A DNA stretch of 64,000 nt, from contig CAJINV010000002.1 in the NCBI GenBank assembly GCA_905178155.1, forward strand, positions 1,828,922-1,892,921, given 5' to 3'. The notes under the pieces were generated by a model that ran no database searches, had not been told where the DNA came from, and saw only the letters and a list, made by a program, of their open reading frames with translations. Source of the DNA: Amoebophrya sp. A120. Its lineage: Eukaryota; Sar; Dinophyceae; Syndiniales; Amoebophryaceae. The position numbers and the translations under genes were made by a program. This document shows positions 33,801 through 44,949 of this stretch, one piece after another (the first letter of the stretch is position 1; each line of letters begins with the position of its first letter).

Positions 33801-36800
33801 GGCATTAGGCAAAAGGCAGCCAGCAGGCAAAAGGCGGCAGGCCTAAGACCTGACGCCACAGGCATAGGGTAAAAGCCGGCAGGCATAGGGCCCCCATATT
33901 TCTATTTTTTTTTATCACAGTTAAAAACTTGGGAAGAGGAACAGGAAGGATAGTCGTAAAACCCATCAGAATAAATATTGAGCTATGCGCTGCCAAATTC
34001 CAAAAGGAGGGGAAGGAAGTAAAGGAGATGAGGATAGAGCTGAGAGCGTAAGCTTAAAGGTCTCGTTAATGATAGTGGGACGCCCGGCACCAAAACTGCC
34101 AACCACGACGCGACGACCAAGACGGACCACGCAGGGTGCAACAACAAGGGAGGAGCCCAAATAAGCAGAGCACCGCTGTGATTCGCCTAATTTCCTAAAA
34201 GAGATTGCAGATCTGTCAAGTTAACTATAGAGAAAACGGAAGCGCTTCCGAAATGCGAAACGCGAAAAGCGAAAAACCAAAGGAGGGCAATAGAGAACTA
34301 GGAGAGTAAGAAGAGAGAGACAGCGGAAGCGCCTCCGAAATGCGAAACGCGAAAAACCAAAGGGGGGCCGTGGGCAATTAATAGAGTAGGAAGAGAGAGA
34401 GCGGAAGCGGCTCCGAAATGCGAAACGCGAAAAGCCAAAGGGGGGCCGTGGCTGCTCAGTAGGGTAGGAAGAGAGACAGCGGAAGCGCCTCCGAAATGCG
34501 AAGCACGAAAAACAACAAAGCGACCGGGGTGGGCTCCCTGATAATGAGTAGAGTAGGAAGAGAGAAAGCGACAGCGCCTCCGAAATGCGAAACGCGAAAA
34601 GCGGCGAGGAAAGAAGGCAGGCCCTTCGCCTCTTACTAAGTGGAGACATTGGCGACGCTCGGCGCCGCCTCCGGCGTTGTCCCTCCTACCCTTCCGCACT
34701 AGCGACATCCGCGACCCCCACACTGAATATCCTGCGGGGCTAGTGATAGTTTGTATGCGCATGGGGGCGCGTCCAGTTCTAGGAGGCCGGGGGCCCGGAG
34801 GGGCGGGTTGGCTCTTGGTCTTGGCATTGTCGCTAGGCACGCGGCTCGCCCGTGCGCCCAAGCGCAACAGATCGACGCGGACCACCGTCCCGCCCGTCTG
34901 TCTTTGTTTTGGCCGGGCGAGAGGCCGGGGCCGGCGGGGGGCGCGCGGAAAGCGGAGGCATGGATCCCAGTCCGTCGCAGCGCTTGGCCCATGCCGCGCC
35001 AAATGGCGCGGCGGGCCCTTGGTCGGTCGCACCAGCCGCAGCCTGCGGCGGGGTTGGCACCCTGTTGCGTAGGCCCGAAACGAAAACGCTGGGCATTCGC
35101 CTGGGGGCGCTTCTGTTTGTGTGTGTGCGTGGCGAGATGAATATCGCGAGAAACTTCCCGGCGGGCGCACCAATGTAGCAGAGCGCAGCGATGGGCGCCC
35201 CTGAGGGCCGCCGGCGCCAAGCCTCCCACCGTGTTCGAGGCGCGGGCGGCAGCACAAAGTTGCGAGGGTTTCGCGAGAAGACGAGGGCCATCGCAACAAA
35301 TTCCACCTAATAGCGCCGGCGAAGTGAATCAGGCTGGCAGCTCGGTCGTGGCTCGAGAATGAAAGCGCGCGCATTTTTCTTCACCAATGGAAGCAAATGC
35401 AAACAAAGCCACGCGATTCATTGCGCGCAAAAAATTAATGACGAGAAGGAGGCGACCCTGTTCACCGCAGCAAGCCCATCCATCCAAAAGCGCAAGCGGA
35501 TTACTGACGAGAAAGTCCTCTCGTGGTTCGAAGAAAAAAGCGCAGGCCTCTCATCGGTAGAAGCATGCAACGCAAATCCCGGAGCGCCATCGTGCTCGAA
35601 AGCGATGGCGTTGCAAAGTGCTTGCCCATGGCAACAGGCCTAGCCCTTCTCTCAGCGAGAATCCGCCCGCGGAGCAAAATGCGGCCCCTGAAAGCGCTCG
35701 CGGTCGCGCCGGCGGTCCGCACTGGCCAGCCTGGATTTGCCGAGTGGGGCTTGCTGCCATCCAGCCGCCGATCTGCTCCGGCCGGATGCGGGGCCCTCCT
35801 CCCACATGGGCGCGCGGCGCCACCCTGGAGAAAGGCGCGACACCGGCCCCCGGACGCCCCAGACCCCCCGCATGCGCGCGCGTTTGTAGTGCGCGCGGCA
35901 TGTTTGTAGTGCGCGCGCCCTTTCGGTGTATCCTGTCCTGTCGAAGATCGCGCCGGCCCGGCGCTTGTTAGTTGTTAGCTTGCGTTATGTTGCTAGACTG
36001 GCTCTGCTGATGACGGCGCAGCCCCTCGCGGGCGGGGGCCGCGCCGATCTGCTGCGGGCGCACGGGCGGGCAACATCCCTCGCGACAATATTGAGACCGA
36101 GCAAGCAAAAACGCCCTCGGGGCCCAGGCCTCCACGACCCGGACGCCTCCCCTTTCGCTTTCCTTTGCAAACTAGCTGCGCAACGTATGCAATGCGGAGC
36201 TTCGCCAAGATCGGTCGCGTCGCACGCTATTGAAGAAAACCGCGCGGGGCTGTGTGCATACCATTCAGGAGGGGGGCTCGTTGTGGCCATTCATTCATTC
36301 CGGAGGGGCTGCGTGCATGCCATTCATTCAAAAAGCAAGGAGGGGGGTTCGTTGTGATGGAAAAAAAGGCGGAACAAAGCCAAATGGCTGGGCTCGCTTT
36401 TCGCGTTTCGCATTTCGGGGGCGGCTTTCGCTTCTCTTTATCTCTTCTGCTAATTATTTCCCCGGTCGCTTTCTTCGCGTTTCGCGCTTCGCTTTTCGTG
36501 GGTCGCTTCCGCTTTTTCTCTGCTTACTATATTCATTGTCTTGGGGCTCTTTTTGTTTTCCGTGTTTCGCATTTCGGCAGCCGCCTCCCCCTTCTCTTTG
36601 CTTACTATATGAGTTCTGTTATGGGTCGGCTTTGTATTTTTTTCGCTTTTCGCGTTTCGCAATTCAAGCAAGGAAGCCAACTTCCTCCACACTTTACACA
36701 ACACACACACACACACCCAAGACGCCTCTCATGCTATCCCTTTCTTCTATTTTCTGTGTTCCGAAGGGATCCACTTACTAACCAGATCACGATGGGAATC

Positions 36801-37382
36801 CAAGTCGTTGCACTTGTTCCAGGTGAAAAAATGGTAGGTGTTTCGCTTGGAATGCTGCTTATTTGGGCTCGTGCCAACAACAACGAAGACGCACCAACCT
36901 CATGGGGGAGAGGACACAAGGGTGGGCGGGATCCGTATGCAGTCGTCTAAGAGGATTCCAACCAGTCCTGTGTTTAAAAGGACACAGAAGTCATGACCAA
37001 AAAGTACTGGGAGGAGATCCTAATGCAAATATACAAAAAGACTCCATGAGGGGAGTCGGAACCAAACCTCTAGGGCGGTAAGATTCCAGAGAGACACATA
37101 CCACGCACGATGCCAACCACTGCATACTCTCTTTCAATCTCTCGGGCAAGCCCCCGACGATAAGGGGAGAGAGATCAGGACCTTGGTTACCCGGCTTCGC
37201 CCCCGGGGGGAAAAAAATTTGTAATGCAAGACTTGCATTTATACGAGTACGATACTTTTGCACAGGATATTGTTTTCGTCCGAAACGCGCCAGATGGCGA
37301 CAATTTTGTCGTTGCAGTCCCTGGCGTAGGCTTCACAGGTCTCCCGGTCCTCCTCCCTGGCGTTCGAAAGGAGCTGCGTCAT
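30852..37382 (-). CDS. MP4: two-span membrane protein with SHOCT motif; intron 1 holds a 5.3-kb insertion
   Basis: Exons 37270-37382, 31367-31848 and 30852-31169; 300 codons. N-terminus [12 protein letters not shown], then [11 protein letters not shown], as in MP3. Span 1 is [18 protein letters not shown], span 2 is [20 protein letters not shown]. The shared domain starts WALGEKNFY and includes [17 protein letters not shown]. After [20 protein letters not shown] comes a short Gly/Met-rich linker with NYGTT, then the SHOCT-like end [18 protein letters not shown]. Both introns are family B introners; the first is stretched to 5.4 kb by a nested repeat element, so the gene spans 6.5 kb for 0.9 kb of coding sequence. 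Exon 1 would be missed by gene finders that cap intron length. Neither intron matches MP3. Confidence 0.88.
31170..31366. mobile_element. Introner family B in MP4, with internal palindrome
   Basis: 197 nt, about 45 longer than usual because of the palindrome at 31204-31250. Flanking repeat gagcg, exact. Joins RDNRS to ALLNP. Confidence 0.9.
31204..31250. repeat. 47-nt near-perfect palindrome inside an introner
   Basis: 23-nt arms from tgcattttat to gcgatac pair with one mismatch around a single base. Confidence 0.85.
33040..33570. repeat. AGGCAGA / AGGCATA minisatellite
   Basis: Uninterrupted 7-bp aggcaga units from about 33318 to 33480, flanked on both sides by degenerate aggcata units. 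Seven is not a multiple of three, so all frames read the same short peptide repeats. Confidence 0.92.
34235..34610. repeat. About 80-bp direct repeats, arm of a foldback
   Basis: Five units with ccgaaatgcgaaacgcgaaa and gtaggaagagag. Inverted relatives (tttcgcgtttcgcatttcgg) occur at 36390-36670, so the 1.8-kb GC-rich core lies between inverted arms. Confidence 0.8.
36390..36670. repeat. Inverted copies of the 80-bp repeats, other foldback arm
   Basis: Four degenerate units with gcgtttcgcatttcgg followed by cttctctttatctc; opposite in orientation to 34235-34610. Confidence 0.75.
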
Positions 37383-38202
37383 TTTTTGATGGCGACAAAA
37401 CTACTACAATCAATATAGCACCCGATATGACTGTGAAAAGTACAATGGAGCGTCTACGTGCGCCGGAGTTAGTAGTAGAGTAAGACCAGATCGGCAGGTC
37501 AGGAAATCACGTGGTTGAGAAAGAGTTGCTGTATGAGTCCACTGCACTACTTATGCTGGGTACAAAGAAAGAGCAGGAGAAAAAAATATGTCTATAAGGG
37601 AAGCGAGCTAGAGGGGACACGAAGCAGGGGTTTACTGTAATTACGTCGGGAAGAAACGTGCTCCACTGTACTGTGCTGCTTCGGAAATAAGTATAAGGCG
37701 GGTACTATGAGGGAAAAAAAAGGAAAAGTTCGTAATTCTGACCGGACGCGTTTCTTCAGAACGAAAACGCACGACGCTAGAGCACAAGCACGAGCCGAAA
37801 GGTGGTGGGCACGCGATAGAAAAAGTTACGCCAACACCGAAAAGGTGGCAACGGGACGAGTTCTCTAGTACGACAAGCAGAACGAAGACTCTTCTACCGA
37901 CTTTGCCGCCAGACGAGCAGGTGGGACGAAACGGGCGTGACCGACCGTAGAGACGTACATATAGTTCGACCGAGATGACACTGACAGGAAATAATAACTC
38001 GATGAGCGCAAGGAAATTTATAGCAGTTTCGAAGAGCAGAACACCCAAGAACGATCGGTAGAATATAGGTACGTACCTAGTCTGCGAAACCATAATGAGT
38101 TCTTCAGATATTCCTGGTTTTTATTGGTTCCATGAACTCAGTTTCGTCACAGGACAGCATCTCAATTCTGCCAGAGAGAACAAGAATGAAAGATCCCACT
38201 TA
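37383..38202. other. Intergenic between MP4 and the large Ser/Thr-rich gene
   Basis: No supported gene, introner or repeat. Confidence 0.55.
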
Positions 38203-41200
38203 TCAAGACAACTTCTGCAGCGACAGATTTTGCCACTGCGATATCCTGTGCAAAAGTATCGCACTCGTATGGCAATCTTTCATGCATTACAAATCTTTTT
38301 GTGAAGGACAATCACCATCGCAAATTTTATTTCTCATGCTGAGGAAATTTGTAATGCATTCATACGAGTACGATACTTTTGCACTGCATATGCGACAGCC
38401 TAAACCCATTCCGATCGGAAATCCCCTCGCGCAGGTTGAACTTGCAACTCAACCGCAGCTGGTCGGTTCGCTCGTAGATCGACGTGCGGCTGGTTGATAT
38501 CGTCTTCGTGCTGCAGCTGGTGCTTGAAGATGATTGTTGCTTCATTTCCCTCGATGAGGGTACTACTTCAGTGGTCCCGGACGGCGCAGCAGTAGAAGTG
38601 GCAGAATCGGATAATTTTTCTGTGCTGTTAATATGGTCTGTCTTGATCACTCTTGCGATTGCGTCCAAATCTAGATGCAGGTCCACGTCGTTTTCCATCA
38701 AATTTGCGACGTCCTGCGGTAAGGGATACTTCTGCGGCTCCTCAAAAGCGTGGAAGATGATTGGGCCCTTGATCGACCGGAACCGGACCTCGGTCTCGAA
38801 CTCGTAGGTTGTGGTTTTATTGCTGTTTTTATTCATGCTGGTTGTGCTGTTTCCGTCCTCTCCCTGGAGACCTTTAGAGGCGGAACCGGCTCCTGTAGGT
38901 GATGAAGCGGTTTTAATACTTGTGTCTTTTCGGTTTCGTTTGTCTTGTGCTGTCGCCGTGGTACTGGTTTTTTCTGCATCTTCTGCGTTTGTTGTCGAAC
39001 TGCTATCAGAAGATGAAGAAGAACTTGCACTTTCCAGGTTTGATGTACTTTTCTCCCCAGTAGCAGCCGCCCCTGCAGCAGTTGCACTATCCGTCGCCTT
39101 TTCTGTGGGGAGGATGGTTGACAGCTTTTTCTTGCCTAGAAAAGTAGTCGGAGGCTCTTTGTTCTGCGGCTCCTCTGTAGAAGATGAATTACTGGTGTCA
39201 TTATCGGGCTTCATGTTCTTGTTTCCCGACGAGCTTGTGTCTTCTATCGTTGATTTAAACTCAATCTCAATGGGTCCGAATCGCCAGTGCCAGTGCTTTG
39301 GTTCTGGCGAAGATGAGTTTTTTTCATCTCCACCAGCTGCATCACCTGCCGCTTTGCTCTTGCTTTCTGTCGGATGATCCTTGTTATTTGTAGTTCCGCT
39401 CTGAGACGATGATGAGCTGTCCGCTGAATCTTCATCGGATTTGGTTTCCTTTGTCTTGATGTCGGTTTTATTCGATGCTGAAGATTCTCCAGTCGTCCCG
39501 GGACGAGATGCCGATGAGGAGAACGCCTTTTCCAAAGCTTCTTGCAAGGAAGAGGACCCGCTTCCCAGCCCTCCACCATCCGTGGCACTGTGATTTTTAT
39601 TTCCGAAAAGCGACTGCAACCCACGACCAGAGCTTCGTTTCAAGTAGCTTCCGTCCAAGAAGCCTCCTTCCTTCAGCAGGTACAAATTTTCTTCAAAAAG
39701 CTCGGGAGCGGGGGAAGATGACGAGGCTGCAGTAGTTCTACTTGAGTGGCTGTGGCCGGCGGAGGCGGGAGCAGTAGGAGTAGTAGCCGGGGCTCCTGTA
39801 GTCCCACTAACTTTGTCAACATGCTGGTCAGGCTGGAAAGATGACGCAGATCCTGTTGCACTACTAGAAGAAAACATGGCGTGCTTTTCCATCTCGGAAT
39901 TTACCAAATTGTAGATCTCCGTGAAATCCTTCTCGTAGCCTCGTCTCAACAACTCTTTGTAAGCGGTGTTGCAGTGGTTTTCCATCTCTTTCGGCGCATA
40001 CCAATTCTCCAAAATCAAGACATCCTGCTCTGGTCGCATCTGCCCCGCGCGGGACTGGAGCCACAAGATGAATTTGATCACATTATACGCAATCGGCTGG
40101 ATGGTCTGAAAAAAGGCCTTCATGCGCTGCAGGTTCTCGATTTGGTGCACGGTATCTAAGTACGGGCCGAGCCGTTCGTGGTAGGACGTACTGCCGTGGG
40201 TAAAGTCGTGCACCTGCCACAGTTTGCTGCGCCAGTCGTAGTTTCGGTTGTAGGGGGGTAGTCGAGGCGGGGCCGGCGCGGGGTCATCCTCTTGTTCACG
40301 ACATGGGGGTTCTTTTTTCGCGGAGGAATTTTCGTTATTTTTGCTGGAAGAAACAGAAGTTGTTGTCGTATGTGTCGAAGACGAGGGACTTGCACTACTT
40401 GTACTTCCAGCAGGTGCAGCACAACTTTTTCCGGCTGTAGAAGTTGTGGTTGACGCGGGTCCGACGTCAATGTAGTTGTTGTCCCCTTTATTTTCAACAG
40501 CTTTGTCTACTGCGCCAAAACTGGATGTAGTTATGCTGTCGATTCGCTTGCCGACTTGTTCCTCCGGTGTTTTCTTCATCTTCTGTGCGGTAGAAGCACT
40601 TTCAACATCCCGTTGTTCCTCGGTAGACCACGACACGGCTGTAGTTGCACTGTCTGGTCGCCGCAAACTAGGGTCTGTCCTCGCGGTCGTCGCACCAGAC
40701 GTACCGCCAGAGCTTTCCAACGATTCAGTCGGAGGTCCTCGTGTGCTCGGCGCAGCTGCCACGGAGGATGTGCTCTGTTCGTCCGCACTCTCGGAGGTCG
40801 TTGTTGTAGTAGAACTTTGTTTTATTTCTGCACCGTCTCCTGCTTTGATTCCAGCTCGACTAATATCTGCAACTCTTCCTGTTGCCCCATCCACTACAGA
40901 GGTGGACTTTATCCCGTTTGCAATTGCAGCGCTGAAAACCATCCTACTGTGGTCAGCCGATAATTCCTTCTTCGCAGGTGCAGCTCCTGCGCCAGCAGTC
41001 GTCCGCTGCGCCGCGTCCTCTGGTACTACTGGCACCGCCTTGTTGTTCACACTCGCGGAGGACTCCTTGCTTCCAGTCGCGGAAGTTGTACTAACAGGTG
41101 GTCGTGGTGGAGAAGCACCACTTCTAACAACTGCGTCCTCTCCTGTGGAGAGACTTTCACTGCGCGAAGATGCCGTGTGACTCGCTGCTTTCTTCCCGAT

Positions 41201-41611
41201 ATTAGCTGCTGCAGATGTAGTAGTACTTCTTAGATTGTCTGTATTTTCTAGTACCGGTGGCGGCGGTGGAGCGACAGCAGCAGACGCTTTTCCTTTGTTA
41301 CGAGGACCAGTGTTCGGCCGTGATGTAGTGCTGGGCGTCGTAGAAGACGACGCAAAGGCTCGGCTGGTAGTGTAGTCAAAGAACGTGCGCGCCGCCGCTC
41401 CTTGTTGTAAATGACAAGCACGTAGTTCTAATTGACGCGCCCCATAGGAACATGCAGCAATACAACCTGACCTAAATGATCGTGGTAAACAAGCATCCCC
41501 AAGCCGGTCCTGTATTTTTCCGCGACATGAAGATGAAGCCGCAGTCTTGGGGCGTCGTCGCAGCACGCCGAGCTGAACAGCCCTCTGCAACGAACCGAAT
41601 GTTCTCCGCAT
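38203..41611 (-). CDS. Unknown large Ser/Thr-rich protein with mitochondrial-like leader
   Basis: Exons 38391-41611 and 38203-38241; 1084 codons, one B introner near the C-terminus. The N-terminus (MRRTFGSLQRAVQLGVLRRR) is rich in Arg, lacks acidic residues and could form an amphipathic helix, as in mitochondrial presequences. Most of the chain is Ser/Thr/Ala low complexity. Two stretches look folded: one around YNRNYDWRSKLW to NSEMEKH, containing WLQSRAGQMRPEQDVLILENWY, and a C-terminal one with EVRFRSIKGPIIFHAFEEP and DLHLDLDAIARV. I do not recognise either. Membrane or matrix location is inferred only from the leader. Confidence 0.8.
38242..38390. mobile_element. Introner family B in the large Ser/Thr-rich gene
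   Basis: 149 nt; flanking repeat tgcga, exact. Joins GFRLS to QWQNL just before the stop. Confidence 0.88.
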
Positions 41612-42753
41612 TTTTGTTCACATATATCTTTGTCTAGTGCCAACACTTATGGTTATGTCATCACGTCTTGGTATTCTTGTGCAGAAGAAGAAGCGATGTT
41701 GAAAGCGAATGTTCCCGAGGATGGAAACTACGACCGAAAATACACATAAACGAATTCAAAGCTGGGACTTTTACGTATTCAGCACACGACTTCTACTATT
41801 GGAGAAACTACACGTAGCTAGTCCTGGAGAGAATATTGAAAACTGCTACCTTGACAAAGGTTCTGCTTCTGAAAATTTCATCACGACAGGAAGGTGCGCT
41901 TCTGCGTCGCAAAAAAAAGTATTGATCGGCAAGCAGTACACATCACCATTGCAGCGTACTGGTTTTTGTCACGCCGGACCGAAAAATCGTTCGAGTCCTT
42001 CTATTGCGACACTAATACTCATTTTCGCAAATTATCGCTGACAAGCTCTAGAAGTCGATCTTCTATTTCATCAATAGCGCTTCTTTGGCAGGAGGTGGGT
42101 CGGCGTGACATCTTTGGTCGTGGTTCATATTCATGATGGAACACTCCTCGCGCAAAAAAATCTCGGCGGTTTTGATAGCGTTGTTTGCAATAGTTTCAGA
42201 AGTTCATCATACAAGGAAAAGCTGAAGTAATAGCCCAAAATACGGCCATCAAAAGAGTACCAGAACCAATTGTACAAGAGAAGCAACATATTGCTTTGTT
42301 CATTGTGTTCAATGATATTGACCCAGCAGCAACAATAAGTGCTAATGCCGAATAAGCGGTCTTTCGTGTAGAAACTTTTATAATTTTCGGTAATCTCAAT
42401 CTCCAAATGCTCTTGCGTGTTTCTGCATGTTCGAAAACAGAAACAATAGGACCAGAAAGCGCTTCACGGTTTAAAAAGTTGATCTTCATGTTCTTACTGT
42501 GCTGTCGCCCACTACAGATAGAAAATTGTCATGCATAAGAACTGCCAAGACTTGGAGATTTGCATGGCAGTACATGAAACATTTCCTGCACAGTCGTCGG
42601 CGAGACTTTGCAGAAAATGCTGAAGTCCGAGAATCCACTACTTGTGCCTACTTCATCTCGTCCACCAGTGTTCAAGAAGAATAACTCATCGCAAGCAGCT
42701 TAGTCGGCACTTCTGTTTTCTTCAAAAATAGCGCAGCGCATCAAGCTTATTCG
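41612..42753. other. Intergenic between the large Ser/Thr-rich gene and DUP1
   Basis: No supported gene. Short ORFs on both strands near 41700-42490 show no family mark. Confidence 0.5.
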
Positions 42754-43539
42754 TTAGTGATTTCGCGGCAAGAATTCCGCGACCATCCTGGCTTGCGCTG
42801 GCGGAAGTTCTCTGAGCACCTCCTCCGCAGTGATCTCTTGATCTTGTTCCGAATTCTGGCTCCCTTGCTGCGGCTGCGGCTGGAGGTCGGCTTCGGCTTG
42901 GTCTTGCGGCGCGTTTGCGGTCGTGGAAGTGGCCGGTGCGGTGTGTCGGTCGTCAAAAGTAGGAACATTTTCACCCATGATCTCCCGCTGCTCGTCCGCA
43001 TCATAATGTTCTTGTTCATCCAGCGTGCTCGTCGTCTTCCGGGGCTTTTTAGCAGCAGAAGAAGAACTTGAACCATCCTCGTTGTTGTAGCGCTTTCTTT
43101 TCTTGCACGGCATTTGCAAAAATTGCAGCGTATTCAACCCCGACGCCATCGTCTCTTGCAACCGCTGGCCAAGCCCGCGCTGAGACGAGGCAGAGGCATC
43201 ATCAACAGGCCGAGAGGAGGATGAAGACCCGGAGGACGACGATCCGAGAACCCCTGGTGCATGTGCATCCACGCCCGCATCGATAGTTGTACTTCGTTGT
43301 CGCCCGTTAGAAGGAGTACCACGGTCCTCCGCTGTACTAACTAGATATCCACTGCTCGCCGTGGCAGTAACAATCAGCTCGTTGATAAAAAAAGTACTGG
43401 AGCCGAAATGGTAAAAAATCGGTCCTATTAACAGGTGGACCATCAAGGCGCAGGCAGCGCGCATGTTCTTGGTCTTGTTCCCAACGCCCTTGTTTGGTCG
43501 AACGATGGTGCTCGTTTTATTACCTCCACCTGGCGTCAT
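42754..43539 (-). CDS. DUP1: unknown protein, short paralog of DUP2
   Basis: Intron-less, 261 codons from the ATG that aligns with the DUP2 start (an in-frame ATG at 43641 would add 34 residues). Shared with DUP2: start MT..GG..TST, NKTKN, a hydrophobic segment ending GPIFYHFGSSTFF, TAEDRG, a Ser run, QRGLGQRLQETMASG and the basic cluster PCKKRKRY, then AAKKPR, a plausible bipartite nuclear localisation signal. It ends with EITAEEVLRELPPAQARMVA and a stop, where DUP2 continues for another 370 or so residues. Either DUP1 is a truncated copy or DUP2 gained a C-terminal part. Confidence 0.75.
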   Translation of the reverse strand: MTPGGGNKTSTIVRPNKGVGNKTKNMRAACALMVHLLIGPIFYHFGSSTFFINELIVTATASSGYLVSTAEDRGTPSNGRQRSTTIDAGVDAHAPGVLGSSSSGSSSSSRPVDDASASSQRGLGQRLQETMASGLNTLQFLQMPCKKRKRYNNEDGSSSSSAAKKPRKTTSTLDEQEHYDADEQREIMGENVPTFDDRHTAPATSTTANAPQDQAEADLQPQPQQGSQNSEQDQEITAEEVLRELPPAQARMVAEFLPRNH

Positions 43540-44949
43540 GGTGCTACCTTTGTTCTGTCGTGGTCGAAACGGAGTGGCGTAATTTTTTAATTTCAAGATG
43601 TTGGTAAATTTGATTCGGTACTGGGAACGTGATTTGAGCAAACGTGGAAGAATAGATACTACTCCGTAAATTTCTTACTTACGCACTCAGGTATAGTTGC
43701 GCATTTCTTAATGTCCACAGAAGGACTTTTAGGATCAGCAATGAAGAAGCCTCTGTTCTTGAGTAGATGAGCGTAGTAGTAGATTTGTGAATTCGTTTCC
43801 TACGGTCAGTTGTGCGTTCCCTAGTTTCTCGTGCACCGCGCTCACATGATCAAACTGACCGGGGATCTTTTTCTTCTTGCGAAGGAAATACGTAGGTCAA
43901 CATCCGATCACTTTTACAAAAACTACACATTTTTTTCGTTCACTAAAGTACTAGCACTTATGGCCTTGATCTTTTTCTGCTACGTAAATTTCTATTATGG
44001 GCAGGTGCTGCATTCTCTTCCGCTGCAGCTAAATGCGTGAAGTGCTTGCTATTTTACACGAGCAAAATGTAGTAGTGCGTGCCACGCGCATTTTCATTTG
44101 ACCACTATCTCCACTGATTTCCCGCTTCGTCACCATGTTCAGCACCAGCTTGCAAGCATCAGGAGCCCAACACCAGAACTCAAGAACTTGGTCCTGCTTC
44201 GTCCACACGCACACGGCTAATGCACACGCACTTTGTTTTTCTGATTTGCAACTTCATCCTTGATTGCAACTGTGTTCCTTTCTTCTTAGCAGTAGTTTGC
44301 TCCTCGTCCTGCAGCTGTATTCTTTGTGGCCAACAAGTCAAAACTGTAGGCGCAAAAACGTCTTTTTATACCGGGAATGTGTTCTATACTTCAAATTCAA
44401 TACGTAGAGCTTCACGGCGCGGGAGTTCGAGTTGTTCTTCACTTGAGACACATGCATATGGAAAACGAAAAGCAAAAGTTCCGCATCGAAAAGTACATAA
44501 TACCTCCTGCTCCTCGCGACAGAGCCGCTGCGTAAAGTTAATACTGGGAATATGTTCTTTTAGAGAAAATAAAGTTCAAGTTCTTGAGTGTATATATCTC
44601 TTCGACTTCGACTGCTAAAGCCTGTGAAATGAATAATACATAGGAATAGGATAGTAGTAGTTCATCTTACAACGTTCATCGTACAAAGTATATATGATTA
44701 TTATGCAGTACAGCTACAGGAGCTCCTGCACCACGACCAGAAGCACTAAATCTCCTGCTGTGGTCCTCGTCGGCGACAATGTGCAACGATTGCTGAAGCC
44801 CGAGGACCCCCTATCTCTCGTCTAGGTAGCAGGTTCAAAAGCAAATGATCAGCGCAGGCTTACACGTCGACACTCTACTACGTACTATTATTTTTGGTGT
44901 TACTTGTTACAGTACTTAAATTTTTGGTGTTGCCTAGTACGACGAGACC
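43540..44949. other. Intergenic between DUP1 and DUP2, left part duplicated
   Basis: 43600-43900 resembles 47840-48120 upstream of DUP2 (aatgaagaagcctctg; gatcaaactgaccgg; cttcttgcgaaggaaatacg). These are the 5' flanks of DUP1 and DUP2, so the duplication took the promoter side too. Confidence 0.75.

Larger units (their letters stand above)
31951..37209 (-). mobile_element. 5.3-kb composite element with (CAA)n tail nested in an introner
   Basis: A 13-bp direct repeat gaaaaaaatttgt flanks it (31938-31950 and 37210-37222). On the minus strand it ends in about seven CAA units (plus 31949-31970), as many non-LTR retroelements do. Contents: GATCTA-rich stretch (32430-32560), 7-bp minisatellite, 80-bp repeats, a GC-rich core (34650-36350) and inverted copies of the 80-bp repeats. 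No reverse transcriptase or other recognisable protein, so probably non-autonomous. The long ORFs are repeat or GC-bias artefacts. Confidence 0.75.
31849..37269. mobile_element. Introner family B in MP4, split by a 5.3-kb insertion
   Basis: Left half 31849-31950, right half about 37210-37269; the flanking repeat ttgtt is exact. Joins VSDEN to KESVR. MP3 has SEENRET at this place without an intron. Confidence 0.9.

Noticed and set aside
34298-35374. 358-codon ORF in the GC-rich core of the 5.3-kb element
   Set aside because: GC-rich DNA has few stops; several overlapping ORFs exist on both strands and none resembles a transposon protein.
38484-41180. Plus-strand ORFs opposite the large Ser/Thr-rich gene
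   Set aside because: Antisense shadows of low-complexity codons.
44220-44618. 132-codon plus-strand ORF between DUP1 and DUP2
   Set aside because: Opposite strand to every other gene, Cys/Ser-rich, no recognisable feature.
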